Positions 9,082 through 17,800 of a stretch of DNA of 46,388 nt are shown piece after piece. The notes below the pieces were generated by a model that saw only the letters and a list, made by a program, of their open reading frames with translations, was not told the DNA's origin and did no database searches. Both the position numbers and the translations under genes were made by a program. This stretch comes from DATGZX01 sp035296965 (GTDB taxonomy: Bacteria > Planctomycetota > Planctomycetia > Gemmatales > Gemmataceae), in the NCBI GenBank assembly GCA_035296965.1, contig DATGZX010000245.1:1-46388 (forward strand), given 5' to 3'. Positions within the stretch are counted from its first letter, which is position 1. The number at the start of each line of letters is the position of its first letter.

Positions 9082-9640
9082 ATTCTGTTGAGCCCGCCCC
9101 CCTTGGGGAAGCGGCTAGCTCTGTGGAGGACTTGGTCGTGGGGCGTCCGCCTACTACCAGCCGTTCCAAACCATGCGATAGCAGCTGCCGGAATTTTAAA
9201 GGAGATTTTAGTTGACAAATGCCTGGCGCTCAGGCAGACTCCAAGCGTAAGCACCCGGAACTGCGAGGAGGATCGCGGACCGGGTATTTTTTTTGCCCCT
9301 GCACTCGCGCACGAGGCAATCTGGAAAACCGTGGCAAGGAGGCTGGCCATGCTCTTGCGGCGCAAGCAAAGCGGCGTTCTCTACCGGGCACGTTTAAATC
9401 CCAGGTTCCGAATCGGTGATCTCCAGGATCCATTGCTGGAAGTTTATCGGCGCCGGCACTGGGTCGGCTTATTGCCCTCGCAGATGGCCCATCGTTTCGA
9501 GATCCTGGCCGCGAGTTCCCGCGAAACGAATCAGCTCGCATTATTGACCGAATATCCGTTGCGCTACGCTCGCGATTTTCGATTTCGCCAAAGGCGCGCG
9601 CCCTGCCAAGGCATCGGCTTGCAGTAGGCCGCATGCAGCC
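9082..9640. other. Region without a supported gene
   Basis: A plus-strand frame spans 9088-9627 but lacks a ribosome binding site, runs through a terminator-like hairpin and shows no recognisable domain. Opposite-strand frames continue into the family 2 repeat. I call no gene, although a short protein from ATG 9349 cannot be excluded. Confidence 0.5.
9253..9294 (+). terminator. Possible intrinsic terminator
   Basis: ACCCGG (9253-9258) pairs with CCGGGT (9280-9285), an inner TGCGA/TCGCG can extend the stem, and ATTTTTTTT follows directly. It lies 170 bases after the permease stop and could end that transcript. Confidence 0.5.
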
Positions 9641-9744
9641 TGCTATATCACCGTGCCTGATTCGGCAGCGGCGTAGGACAGATTTCCCAATCTGTCCGGT
9701 CAGGTTGGAAACCCGACCTACTGCCGAATCCGGCACGGTCATTT
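9641..9744 (+). repeat. Three-way-junction palindromic element, family 2, copy 1
   Basis: The ends are TATATCACCGTGC and GCACGGTCATTT. The outer stem is CCGTGCCTGATTCGGCAG against CTGCCGAATCCGGCACGG. Inside are two hairpins, GGACAGATT/AATCTGTCC and GGTCAGGTT/AACCCGACC. Relatives lie at 20509-20610 (inverted) and 38561-38660. It sits about 130 bases before the PhyH gene. Confidence 0.85.
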
Positions 9745-9872
9745 ACCACCAAACGGGATTTCAGCGTTCGCGCGTCCCATGCTTCACACGTTGCATCCCA
9801 AAAACCATTTGATGCTAGAATACCCACAGGAATCGGGGACCATTTCGTTCACCACTCGGCAGGAGTCATGAC

Positions 9873-10682
9873 GTGACCGCCACCGCTATCCCGCAGAGGA
9901 ATTTGACCGAGGCCCAGCAGCGCGAATACCACGAGAGGGGCTTCATTGTGGTGCGGGGCGTGCTGAATGCCGAGCAGGTGGCGACGTACCGGGCGCGGGC
10001 CCGGGCGTTTGCACTGGGAGACCTGCCGCCCGGCTCCGAGAAAATGGTGGTGAAAGAGGTTCGTGTCGCCAAGGGTTTGATCAAGCCCGAAGATCCGGAA
10101 AAAGGCATTTGGAAATACATGAATCCGGACCGGTACGACCCGCTCTTTGCGGCTTATCCGTCTCAGCCGGGTCTGCTCGACGTGGTCGAGGGGCTTCTTG
10201 GTCCGGATATCAAGGCATTTCTGGTCATGTTCATTTACAAGCCGCCGTCGCTCGACTTCGTGCATCCGTACCATCAAGACGCGTATTACTTTCCTTTCGA
10301 GCCGCATGACTTATGCCTGGGGACCTGGCTTGCCCTTGATCCCACGGACGCAGGCAACGGCACGCTCTCGGTGATTGCGGGCTCCCATCGCTGGCCCATC
10401 CTGCCGCACGCGCAGCCTAAAGGCGACAGCGTCAACTACGGCGTCTTTGGCGTGGAAGGATACGATGATCGAGAGGACGAAGTCGTACTGGAACTGGAGC
10501 CGGGCGACGCTGTCTTCTTTCACTCGCGACTGCTTCACAAGACGGGCTCGAACCTGAGCGAGCGCTCGCGGCGCGTGCTCACGGTTCACTACGCCAGCTC
10601 ACACTGCCGGCCGACCGGCGAACATCACAAGGCCATCGCCTTCCACCTCGTGCGCGGGCAGAGCTTCGAAGGCTGCATCTAA
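9873..10682 (+). CDS. Phytanoyl-CoA dioxygenase (PhyH) family oxygenase
   Basis: This 269-residue Fe(II)/2-oxoglutarate oxygenase has its metal triad visible. HQD at residues 134-136 supplies His and Asp. His222, in FHSRLLHKTGSN, supplies the distal ligand. Arg near residue 233 (SERSRR) fits the 2-oxoglutarate contact. The GNGTLSVIAGSHRW segment (residues 161-174) is typical of PhyH proteins. The start is GTG at 9873, eight bases after AGGAG (9861-9865); the ATG just before it is followed at once by a stop. Members hydroxylate very varied small molecules, and bacterial copies are usually not true phytanoyl-CoA enzymes. The gene is flanked by palindromic elements on both sides and appears to be a single transcription unit. 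The family is certain; the substrate is unknown. A truncated relative lies at 26864-27343. Confidence 0.9.
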   Translation: MTATAIPQRNLTEAQQREYHERGFIVVRGVLNAEQVATYRARARAFALGDLPPGSEKMVVKEVRVAKGLIKPEDPEKGIWKYMNPDRYDPLFAAYPSQPGLLDVVEGLLGPDIKAFLVMFIYKPPSLDFVHPYHQDAYYFPFEPHDLCLGTWLALDPTDAGNGTLSVIAGSHRWPILPHAQPKGDSVNYGVFGVEGYDDREDEVVLELEPGDAVFFHSRLLHKTGSNLSERSRRVLTVHYASSHCRPTGEHHKAIAFHLVRGQSFEGCI

Positions 10683-10725
10683 ATCAACGTGCCCGAATTA
10701 GCGGCAGGAGATTGAACTTGGGTGC

Positions 10726-10792
10726 CATGCTTTCGTGGCCCAAGCCGGGACCGAACCCATCCATGCTTATCTGCCGGGGCCACGAAAGCATG
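10726..10792. repeat. CATGCTTTC palindromic element, family 3, copy A
   Basis: A perfect 15-base inverted repeat, CATGCTTTCGTGGCC (10726-10740) against its complement at 10778-10792, encloses 37 bases. It lies just downstream of the PhyH gene. Copies B (10830-10890) and C (26781-26841) share the arms. Confidence 0.8.
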
Positions 10793-10829
10793 TCATGCCC
10801 CAACGCAAGGGGGCCATTCGCCGACTGCT

Positions 10830-10890
10830 CCATGCTTTCGGGCCTTGGCGCTTGGCAGTATCCGGCGGTAGTACGGGCCCGGAAGCATGG
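10830..10890. repeat. CATGCTTTC palindromic element, family 3, copy B
   Basis: CCATGCTTTCGGGCC pairs with GGGCCCGGAAGCATGG across the interval. It follows copy A by 37 bases in the same intergenic gap and precedes the ATPase start by 100 bases. Confidence 0.75.
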
Positions 10891-10991
10891 CATCCCGCGC
10901 GTCTGGATAGAGCCGTGAACCTGCTGCCAGCCGAGGAGTGTCTGAAGCGCGAGAACACAGGCTTCGACAAATAGTCGGAAAGGATCAAATT

Positions 10992-12164
10992 GTGCTCAAG
11001 CGTGTGTACATCGATAATTACAAGTGTTTGGTGAATTTCGAGCTGGCACTTCAACGGACGCAATTGCTTCTCGGTGCCAATGGCTCCGGAAAGTCCGCGG
11101 TTTTTGACGTTCTATGGCGGTTGCGCCAGGTGATGACTGGGGAAAACAGAATCTCGGAGCCGGTAGATCCCCCGTTTCCGTCCGGGTCCTTGACGCGCTG
11201 GGAGCTGCGAAATGCACAAAGCTTCGAGTTGGACGTAGAGGGCAATGGGGGAACCTACCAGTACAAGCTAAAGGTCGAGCACAGGCCGCAAACGCGGCAG
11301 TCCCGCATCACTTCGGAGACCTTGAGCTTCAACGGTGGACCGCTTCTTGCTTTTGTGAATGGCGGGATCACAATTTACGGGGAGGATCACAAAGTCGGGG
11401 CCACATTCCCGTTCGACTGGGGCCAGTCGGCGTTCGTGACTCTTGCGGAAAGGGATGATAACCGCCTGCACCGCTGGTTTCGAGACTGGGTGCGGGAACT
11501 GCAAGTCGTATGTGTCAATCCCTTTGACATGGTCTCGCATACGGACCAAGAGAATGCGCGGCTGAACGCAAACGCGACCAACTTCGTCGCCTGGTATCGC
11601 CACCTCATTCAGGAAACGTACGGCCTCCAAGAGCTCGTGCGGCAATCACTGCAGGAAGTCTGGGAAGGGTTCCAGGGCATGCGTCTGGAGACGGCAGGGC
11701 CCAACGTCAAGCTCCTGAAGGTTGCACTCAAAGCTCCGGCCGCCGGCATGAAGGACTATGAAGTTGCCCTAGGCGATTTGTCCGATGGCCAACGTGTGCT
11801 GCTTGTCCTGTACACTCTTCTGCGCTTTGCGGGACGGACAGACGAACCAGGAACAGGCACGGGTACGGAGACAGGTGAACGGACGCCCGATTCCCTGATT
11901 TGTTTAGACGAACCCGACAACTTTGTGACCTTGGCCGAGATCCAGCCCTGGTTGATCTCCATGTGCCAGGCCGCAGAGGATCACGAATCCCAAATTCTGT
12001 TCATCTCCCATCATCCCGAGTTGATAAACTATTTGGCGCCTCAAAACGCGATTGTCTTGAGTCGGCCCGCCGGGGGTCCTACGCGCGTGATGCCGTTCCG
12101 TGCTAGCCCTGACAGCACGATGACGCCCGCGGAGGTGATCGCGAGGGGGTGGGAGATTGAGTAA
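10992..12164 (+). CDS. AAA family ATPase (SMC/OLD-like), first gene of an ATPase-TOPRIM pair
   Basis: The protein has 390 residues from GTG 10992, which follows AAAGGA with a suitable gap; the longer upstream frame lacks such a site. It starts with the KRVYIDNYKCLVNFEL strand found in AAA ATPases of the OLD/RecF/SMC type. Walker A GANGSGKS is at residues 28-35. An LSDGQR signature comes at about base 11775, Walker B SLICLDEPDN at residues 301-310, and a FISHHPE switch near residue 338. The middle part would hold a helical insertion. The next gene overlaps its stop by eight bases, so they are co-translated. ATPase genes of this class paired with TOPRIM nucleases occur in OLD, Gabija and PARIS-type phage defence. 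Which type this is cannot be told here, and a repair role is also possible. Confidence 0.85.
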   Translation: MLKRVYIDNYKCLVNFELALQRTQLLLGANGSGKSAVFDVLWRLRQVMTGENRISEPVDPPFPSGSLTRWELRNAQSFELDVEGNGGTYQYKLKVEHRPQTRQSRITSETLSFNGGPLLAFVNGGITIYGEDHKVGATFPFDWGQSAFVTLAERDDNRLHRWFRDWVRELQVVCVNPFDMVSHTDQENARLNANATNFVAWYRHLIQETYGLQELVRQSLQEVWEGFQGMRLETAGPNVKLLKVALKAPAAGMKDYEVALGDLSDGQRVLLVLYTLLRFAGRTDEPGTGTGTETGERTPDSLICLDEPDNFVTLAEIQPWLISMCQAAEDHESQILFISHHPELINYLAPQNAIVLSRPAGGPTRVMPFRASPDSTMTPAEVIARGWEIE

Positions 12165-12720
12165 GCGCCATGCCCACGTGGTACTTCTCATGGAGGACAA
12201 ACAACACCAAGCGTTCCTCACACGCTTCCTTCAGGCGCTGGGCTATCCTCCGCATAAGCTGCGTGTGTTGTCATCGCCTGCCGGCCAGGGTTCCGGCGAT
12301 CAGTATGTCCGTGAGTGCTACTCCAGGGAGGTGCGCGAATTTCGACATCGTTTGACCCGCTCGCAACACCAGGCCCTTGTGGTGATGATAGACGCGGATG
12401 ACAAAGAGACCACGGAGCGCCTCCAACAACTGGCAAAGGAACTCGAACAATCAGGTCTTGAGCCACGTGGAGAAACCGAGAGGATCGCCGTTTTGGTTCC
12501 TCGCCGCAACATCATGACCTGGATAGAGTGGCTGTTGGGCAAGCAGGTAAACGAGACAGACACGTATTCAGAGTTGAAAGGGCGAGAGCGCGAATGCCAA
12601 CCAGCGGTGGCTCGGCTTGTAGAGCTCTATCAGGTCTATCGGTCGGACAGGCCCTTGCCTGAAGACTGCCCTGCTTCTCTCATCAGGGCGATAACAAACG
12701 AACTGCCACGCCTGCAATAG
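12157..12720 (+). CDS. TOPRIM-like partner protein of the AAA ATPase
   Basis: This 187-residue protein starts at TTG 12157, overlapping the ATPase stop (12162-12164); a GGGGGTGGGAG stretch just upstream can bind the ribosome. The first strand, AHVVLLMEDKQHQAFL, places a Glu at residue 13. VVMIDADDKE places Asp79 and Asp81 in a DxD after a second hydrophobic strand. This acidic pattern and spacing resemble TOPRIM nuclease or primase folds such as DUF4276/DUF4435-like proteins. Further on, VLVPRRNIMTWIEWLLG (about residues 110-126) is a motif I associate with uncharacterised ATPase partners. No HNH or other nuclease motif is present. The TOPRIM call is pattern-based, while the operon link is direct. 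Later ATGs would remove the first acidic residue, so the TTG is preferred. Confidence 0.7.
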   Translation: MSKRHAHVVLLMEDKQHQAFLTRFLQALGYPPHKLRVLSSPAGQGSGDQYVRECYSREVREFRHRLTRSQHQALVVMIDADDKETTERLQQLAKELEQSGLEPRGETERIAVLVPRRNIMTWIEWLLGKQVNETDTYSELKGRERECQPAVARLVELYQVYRSDRPLPEDCPASLIRAITNELPRLQ

Positions 12721-12870
12721 GGTTTGCAGGGGGCAGGGAAAAGGCACAGCGTACTTTTTGGTTGCAAGCAATTCAGCCAGTGCTGCTAAAGTCTGGCATT
12801 CGCTCGCAAAAGCCGTGGGCGTGGCTCACAGCACCCGTTTGCTGAAAGATCAAGTGCAGTCATTTGGCCG

Positions 12871-14559
12871 TCAAACCTGAGTCGACCCAAGCAAATTGCC
12901 GCCGAGGCTGGGATGCCCGATGCGCTTGTCGCCGATGACGTTCACCAGCGCAGGTTTGCCGGACTTGAATGCACGTTCCAGAGCAGGCAGCAACTCATCG
13001 GGCTTTTCCACGTGCTCGCCGTGGCAGCCCAGCTCCGTGAAGATCCGGTCGTAGCGGATGTTGGGCAGCATATCGAAAGGTTCGGTCCTGCCTTTCAGCA
13101 TGGGCATTTGATCGAAGCTGGGGCCCCAGGAGCTGTTGTTCCACAGCACCGCGACCACAGGAAGCTTGTACTTGGCCGCAGTCTCCATGTCCCACCCGCC
13201 AATGCCAATGCCGCCGTCGCCAATCACCGTGACCACGGGCTTCGACGGGCGTGCCAACTGCACGCCGATGGCCATGCCAATGCCGTGGCCGACCGGCGCG
13301 AGGGGGCCCGCATCGACGATCTGGCCGGGAAAACGCGCCGTGAACCAATGGCTCAGGTAACCCGACAGCGTGAAGCTATCCACAATCATCGTGGCCGAGG
13401 GGTCGAGCACGCTGATGAGGTCGCGCGCGAGCCGGTCGGGGTGAATAGGTACGCTGCCGCGGACTTTCTCTTCGCGCTCCTGGATCATACGGCTGAAGTT
13501 GGCGCGCGCCTCGGCCACCTCTTTAAGCCAACTGGACGAGCGCTTGCCCTCGAACTCTGCCTGCCGCTGCTTGACTCCCTCGATCACTTGCCGGAGCACC
13601 AGCTTGGGATCGCCCACCAGGGCCACTTCCGCCGGCACGTGCCAGCCGACCCGCGTGGCCGTCGGATCGACTTGCACATACTTGGCCTGGCCGTTCCAGG
13701 TCGGCGGCTGGCCAAACTTCTCGCCGCTCCAGTAACGGAAGCCCACGGCTACGATGACATCCGCTCGGCCGGTAAAAGGTTTCTTCCAGGCGCCGCGCAC
13801 GGCGAGGGCGTGGTCTTCCGGAACGGCCCCCTGCCCCGCCCGGCGGCTATAAACCGGCGCGTGCGTCCGCTCGGCCAGCTCGCGCAGCTCCTCCGCGGCT
13901 CCCGACCAGAAGACGCCGTCGCCGCCGACCAGCAAGGGCCGTTCGGCGCCCGCCAGCAGCTCGACTGCTCGATCGATGCTGCGCGGATCCGCCTGGGAGC
14001 GCAGTTCATCGGGGTCGTATACCTTGGCCCCGGGAAACTGGGTCTTTTCCTCGGCCTGGTGATACAGGACGTTGGTTGGAAACTCGACAAGGGCGACTCC
14101 CTGGGGCGGGCAGGTCGCCTCGCGAAATGCCTGGCGCAGATCGACGGCAATGCGCTGCCAGTCGAGGACGCGCTTGGTGTACTTGGAAAACGTCCTGCAG
14201 ATTTCAGACCCGTAGGCTTCCTGAAACGAACCGATGCCGTCTTCCAGCGTCGGATGCTGGCCGGAGAGACAGACGACGGCGCTATTCGTCAGTCCCGCCA
14301 CGCACAGGCCCGTGACGGCATTGGTGAGGCCGCAGCCCGCCGTTACGCAACAAACTCCCGGAAGCTTCGTGCTGCGCGCCCAGCCGTCGGCCGCGTAGGC
14401 TGTTGCCTGCTCGTGACGCATATGAATGAGCTTGATGCCATGATTGCTGAGGTTCGCAAGAATCGGGAACGTGTGGCCGCCATTGATTGCAAAGAGGTAA
14501 CGAACTTTTTGTTCTTGCAGGACCTGTCCGACTACGGTGCCGCCATCGACCACTGCCAT
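12871..14559 (-). CDS. ThDP-dependent enzyme of the acetolactate synthase / 2-hydroxyacyl-CoA lyase type
   Basis: The 562-residue protein has the three-domain layout of ThDP decarboxylases and lyases. The catalytic Glu50 sits in MRHEQATAYAADGWAR. A GSFQEA segment follows near residue 115. The ThDP/Mg site is GDGGIGIGGWDMETAAKY from about residue 447, with the NN pair at residues 474-475. The length is normal for the family. ATG 14559 follows AAGGAG. Enzymes of this group include acetolactate synthase, benzoylformate decarboxylase, oxalyl-CoA decarboxylase and 2-hydroxyacyl-CoA lyase. The SFQE segment and the C-terminal pattern remind me more of the last two, but this is only an impression. 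No small regulatory subunit of acetolactate synthase is adjacent, which argues against a biosynthetic role. It is convergent with the ATPase/TOPRIM pair. Confidence 0.85.
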   Translation of the reverse strand: MAVVDGGTVVGQVLQEQKVRYLFAINGGHTFPILANLSNHGIKLIHMRHEQATAYAADGWARSTKLPGVCCVTAGCGLTNAVTGLCVAGLTNSAVVCLSGQHPTLEDGIGSFQEAYGSEICRTFSKYTKRVLDWQRIAVDLRQAFREATCPPQGVALVEFPTNVLYHQAEEKTQFPGAKVYDPDELRSQADPRSIDRAVELLAGAERPLLVGGDGVFWSGAAEELRELAERTHAPVYSRRAGQGAVPEDHALAVRGAWKKPFTGRADVIVAVGFRYWSGEKFGQPPTWNGQAKYVQVDPTATRVGWHVPAEVALVGDPKLVLRQVIEGVKQRQAEFEGKRSSSWLKEVAEARANFSRMIQEREEKVRGSVPIHPDRLARDLISVLDPSATMIVDSFTLSGYLSHWFTARFPGQIVDAGPLAPVGHGIGMAIGVQLARPSKPVVTVIGDGGIGIGGWDMETAAKYKLPVVAVLWNNSSWGPSFDQMPMLKGRTEPFDMLPNIRYDRIFTELGCHGEHVEKPDELLPALERAFKSGKPALVNVIGDKRIGHPSLGGNLLGSTQV

Positions 14560-14860
14560 GGTGTCACGCTCCTTCGAGTCTAAAGTTTCCGCAACAGAAG
14601 CCCGGCCACGAAAGCGCAGCCGGTAATCGTCATTCTTGTCGTTGATAGTCTACGAAGGAGGCAGAGAGTTGATGACCTTGCGCAGCCGGATTCTGCGTGA
14701 TGCCCCGCTAGGTGTGCGAACTGGATCGAGATGGGAATACGCCTGCATTAGATTTTTGAAATGTGCGCGCCCGACGTGTGCCCCTGCCGCCCTGCAAATG
14801 CCCAGGAGGTTTTTGTTCCCCACCTGGGCAAAAGAGGGCGGTTTTGGCTGGCGAATCCTT
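14560..14860. other. Intergenic region without supported gene
   Basis: A plus-strand frame beginning near 14669 has AAGGAGG upstream. Its product is unlike any family I know, and its last 117 bases run antisense to the end of the giant surface-protein gene. I reject it. The stretch separates the 3' end of the surface protein from the ThDP enzyme's promoter side. Confidence 0.5.
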
Positions 14861-17800
14861 CTAATGATGACAGGGTTGCAAGTCATCAAGCCAATGGTCG
14901 AACGAGTCGCTGGCGAGTTTGTTCCACAGCCCAGTAAGATCCTGCTGGCTATCATGGCAGTCGCCCAGATCTCTTAGAATCGTGCAGTTCAATGCCGCGT
15001 ACCAGCGCCCATCCTGGTCGCCGCAGAAGTGCCCGTGGTGATTGTGGTGCGAGTGCTTGTCGCCGACCTGTGCCCAGGTGACGTTCCAATCGACGCAGGG
15101 CCGAGCCAGAATGACTTCGCAGTTTTTATCGGGAATCACGGTTGGGGCTTGGCCGGTGACCGTCAAGAAGTAATTCCCATTGAGACGTTCGGCGAAGCTT
15201 TTGCCCTTCCCCGTTCCGCTCAGGTTCGCGATGCGCGTTTCGTAGCTGTGGCTTGAGGTCCACTCCTGCTGGATCGCAAAGAGGGCGACCTGGGAATGGT
15301 CGTAAACTGTGCTCCCGCCGACCAGCAAGTCCCCCCGCCCTCTGCCGACAAGGACGTTGTTGCCCGTGCCGCCGATCAAGATGTCACGGCCGTGGCCGGC
15401 AACGAGCATGTCGTTGCCGCTTCCTCCTACAAGAATGTCGTTTCCGCCGCCCGCGACCAGAAGAGCGTTGCCGGAGCCTGCATATAGCCACGCGGGCATG
15501 GTAATGCGACTGGAGACCTCGATAATGTCGTTCCCGGCCTGGCCGAACGCGATGATCCGGCTGGTGGGAGCGTACGAGCCAAGGTCCTTCCCATCCATCG
15601 TGACTTCGATTTGCCCGCGCTTGCAAGCCGGCGTGAAGAAGATCTGATCATTGCCAGTGCTGCCGCCCACCACCAGGGCCATTTTGCCCTGGTAGAGCGG
15701 GTCGGCCTCCAGGGCGATGGCCGAGATGGCGACGGACTCCGCGACCGGGGCGCTGGTGGCGCCGCTCTGGTCGGTGGCGGTCACACTCACGTTGTACGTG
15801 CCGGTTTGCGTGAAAATGTGGTCGACGGTGAGGCTTGACGGCCCCGTGACCGTTTGCACGCTGTCGGCGCTCCAGTGAATGACGTAGGTAAACGTTCCAG
15901 CCTGATTGCTCGCCGAGGAGTCGGTCGCCGACAACTGGAACGTCAGGTCTTGACCACGTACAGCGCCCGCGGGGTCGCTGATGCCTACTTGCACCGCTGA
16001 GCCCGTGACCTGAACGGATATCGAACCGCTGACCGAGGCCTGGTCGTTGTCGGTGACGGTAACCGAGATGGTGTAACTGCCCGAGGCAGCGCCGCCGGGC
16101 GTAGCGAGATATTGGTGTGTAACCCCGCTGAAGGTCAGCACGCCTGCAGCCAGGCTGACGGTGCTGGTGCCGCCGTCGCCCCACTTGATGGCGACGGTGT
16201 GGGTGTCGAGCGTGTCGGGATCGACAAAGGTGCCGCCCAGGCTGGTGGAGGATCCCACGTTGATGCTTGTTGGCGACAACGTGAGGCTCAGGTTCGATGG
16301 CGGGACGTTGTTGACCTGCTCGCTGATCTGAGCACTGGTGCTGCCGCCGTCCTTGTCGGTGACGGTAACCGAGATCGTGTAGCTGCCCGAGGCAGCGGCG
16401 CCGGGGGTGGTGACATATTGGTGCGTAACGCCGCTAAAGGTCAGCACGCCAGCGGCCAGGTTGACGGTGCTGGTGCCGCCATCGCCCCAGTTGATGGCGA
16501 CGGTATGGGTGTCGAGCGTGCCGGGATCGACAAAGGAGCCGCCCAAGCTGGTGGAGGATCCTACGTTGATGCTTGTTGCCGACAGCGTGAGGCTCAGGTT
16601 CGATGGCGGGACGTTGTTGACCTGCACGCTGATCTGGGCATTAGTGCTGCCGCCATCCTGGTCGGTAACAGTGACCGAAATGGTAAAGCTTCCCGTAGGG
16701 GCTCCCGGTGGGTTGTCGAGATACTGATGCGAAATCCCGCTGAACGTGGTCACACCGGCCGCCAAGTTGACGGTGCTGGTGCCGCCGTCGCCCCAGTTGA
16801 TGGCAACGGTGCGCGTGTCGAGCGTGGCCGGGTCGGCAAAGCTGCCGCTCAGGCTGGTCGAAGAGCCCTCATTGATGGTGGAGGCCGACAGCGCCAGCTG
16901 AAGGTTCGAAGGTGCGACACTGTTGACCGTCACGCTGGTGTTGGCACTGGTGCTGCCGCCATCCTGGTCGGTAACGGTGACCGAGACGGTGTAACTGCCC
17001 GAGGCTGCGGCGCCTGGGGTGGTGACATATTGGTGCGTAACCCCGCTAAAGGTCAGCACGCCAGCGGCCAGGTTGACGGTGCTGGTGCCGCCGTCGCCCC
17101 AGTTGATGGCAACGGTGCGCGTGTCGAGCACTGCCGGGTCGGCAAAGCTGCCGCTCAAGCTGGTGGAAGAACCCTCATTGATGGTGGAGGCCGACAGCGC
17201 CAGCTGAAGGTTCGAAGGTGCGACACTGTTGACCGTCACGCTGGTGTTGGCAATGGTGCTGCCGCCGTCCTGGTCGGTAACGATGACCGAGATGGTGTAG
17301 CTGCCCGAGGCGGCGGCGCCTGGGGTGGTGACATATTGGTGCGACACTCCGCTAAAGGTCAGCACGCCAGCGGCCAGGTTGACGGTGCTGGTGCCGCCGT
17401 CGCCCCAGTTGATGGCAACGGTGCGCGTGTCATGGGTGGCCGGGTCGGCAAAGCTGCCGCTCAGGTTGGTGGAAGAGCCCTCATTGATGGTGGAGGCCGA
17501 CAGCGCCAGCTGAAGGTTCGAAGGTGCGACGCTGTTGACCGTCACGCTGGTGTTGGCACTGGTGCTGGCGCCATCCTGGTCGGTGACGGTGACCGAGATG
17601 GTGTAGCTGCCCGAGGCTGCGGCGCCGGGGGTGGTGACATATTGGTGCGTAACCCCGCTAAAGGTTAGTACGCCAGCAGCCAGATTCACGGTGCTGGTGC
17701 CGCCGTCGCCCCAGTTGATGGCGACGGTATTGGTGTCGAGCGTGCCGGGATCGACAAAGGTGCCACTCAGACTGGTGGATGAACCTTCGTTGATAGTGGT

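Noticed and set aside
9088..9627. 179-residue plus-strand frame
   Set aside because: It passes through a terminator-like hairpin, has no ribosome site and no known domain.
12913..14583. 556-residue plus-strand frame
   Set aside because: It is a shadow of the ThDP enzyme, whose motifs are unambiguous on the minus strand.
14669..14977. Plus-strand frame with AAGGAGG upstream
   Set aside because: Its end is antisense to the adhesin gene and the protein has no recognisable pattern; the ribosome site is probably chance.
16112..17668. 518-residue repetitive plus-strand frame, and the CRISPR-like look of the repeats
   Set aside because: The 306-base repeats are coding PKD units of the adhesin; there are no short repeats with unique spacers.
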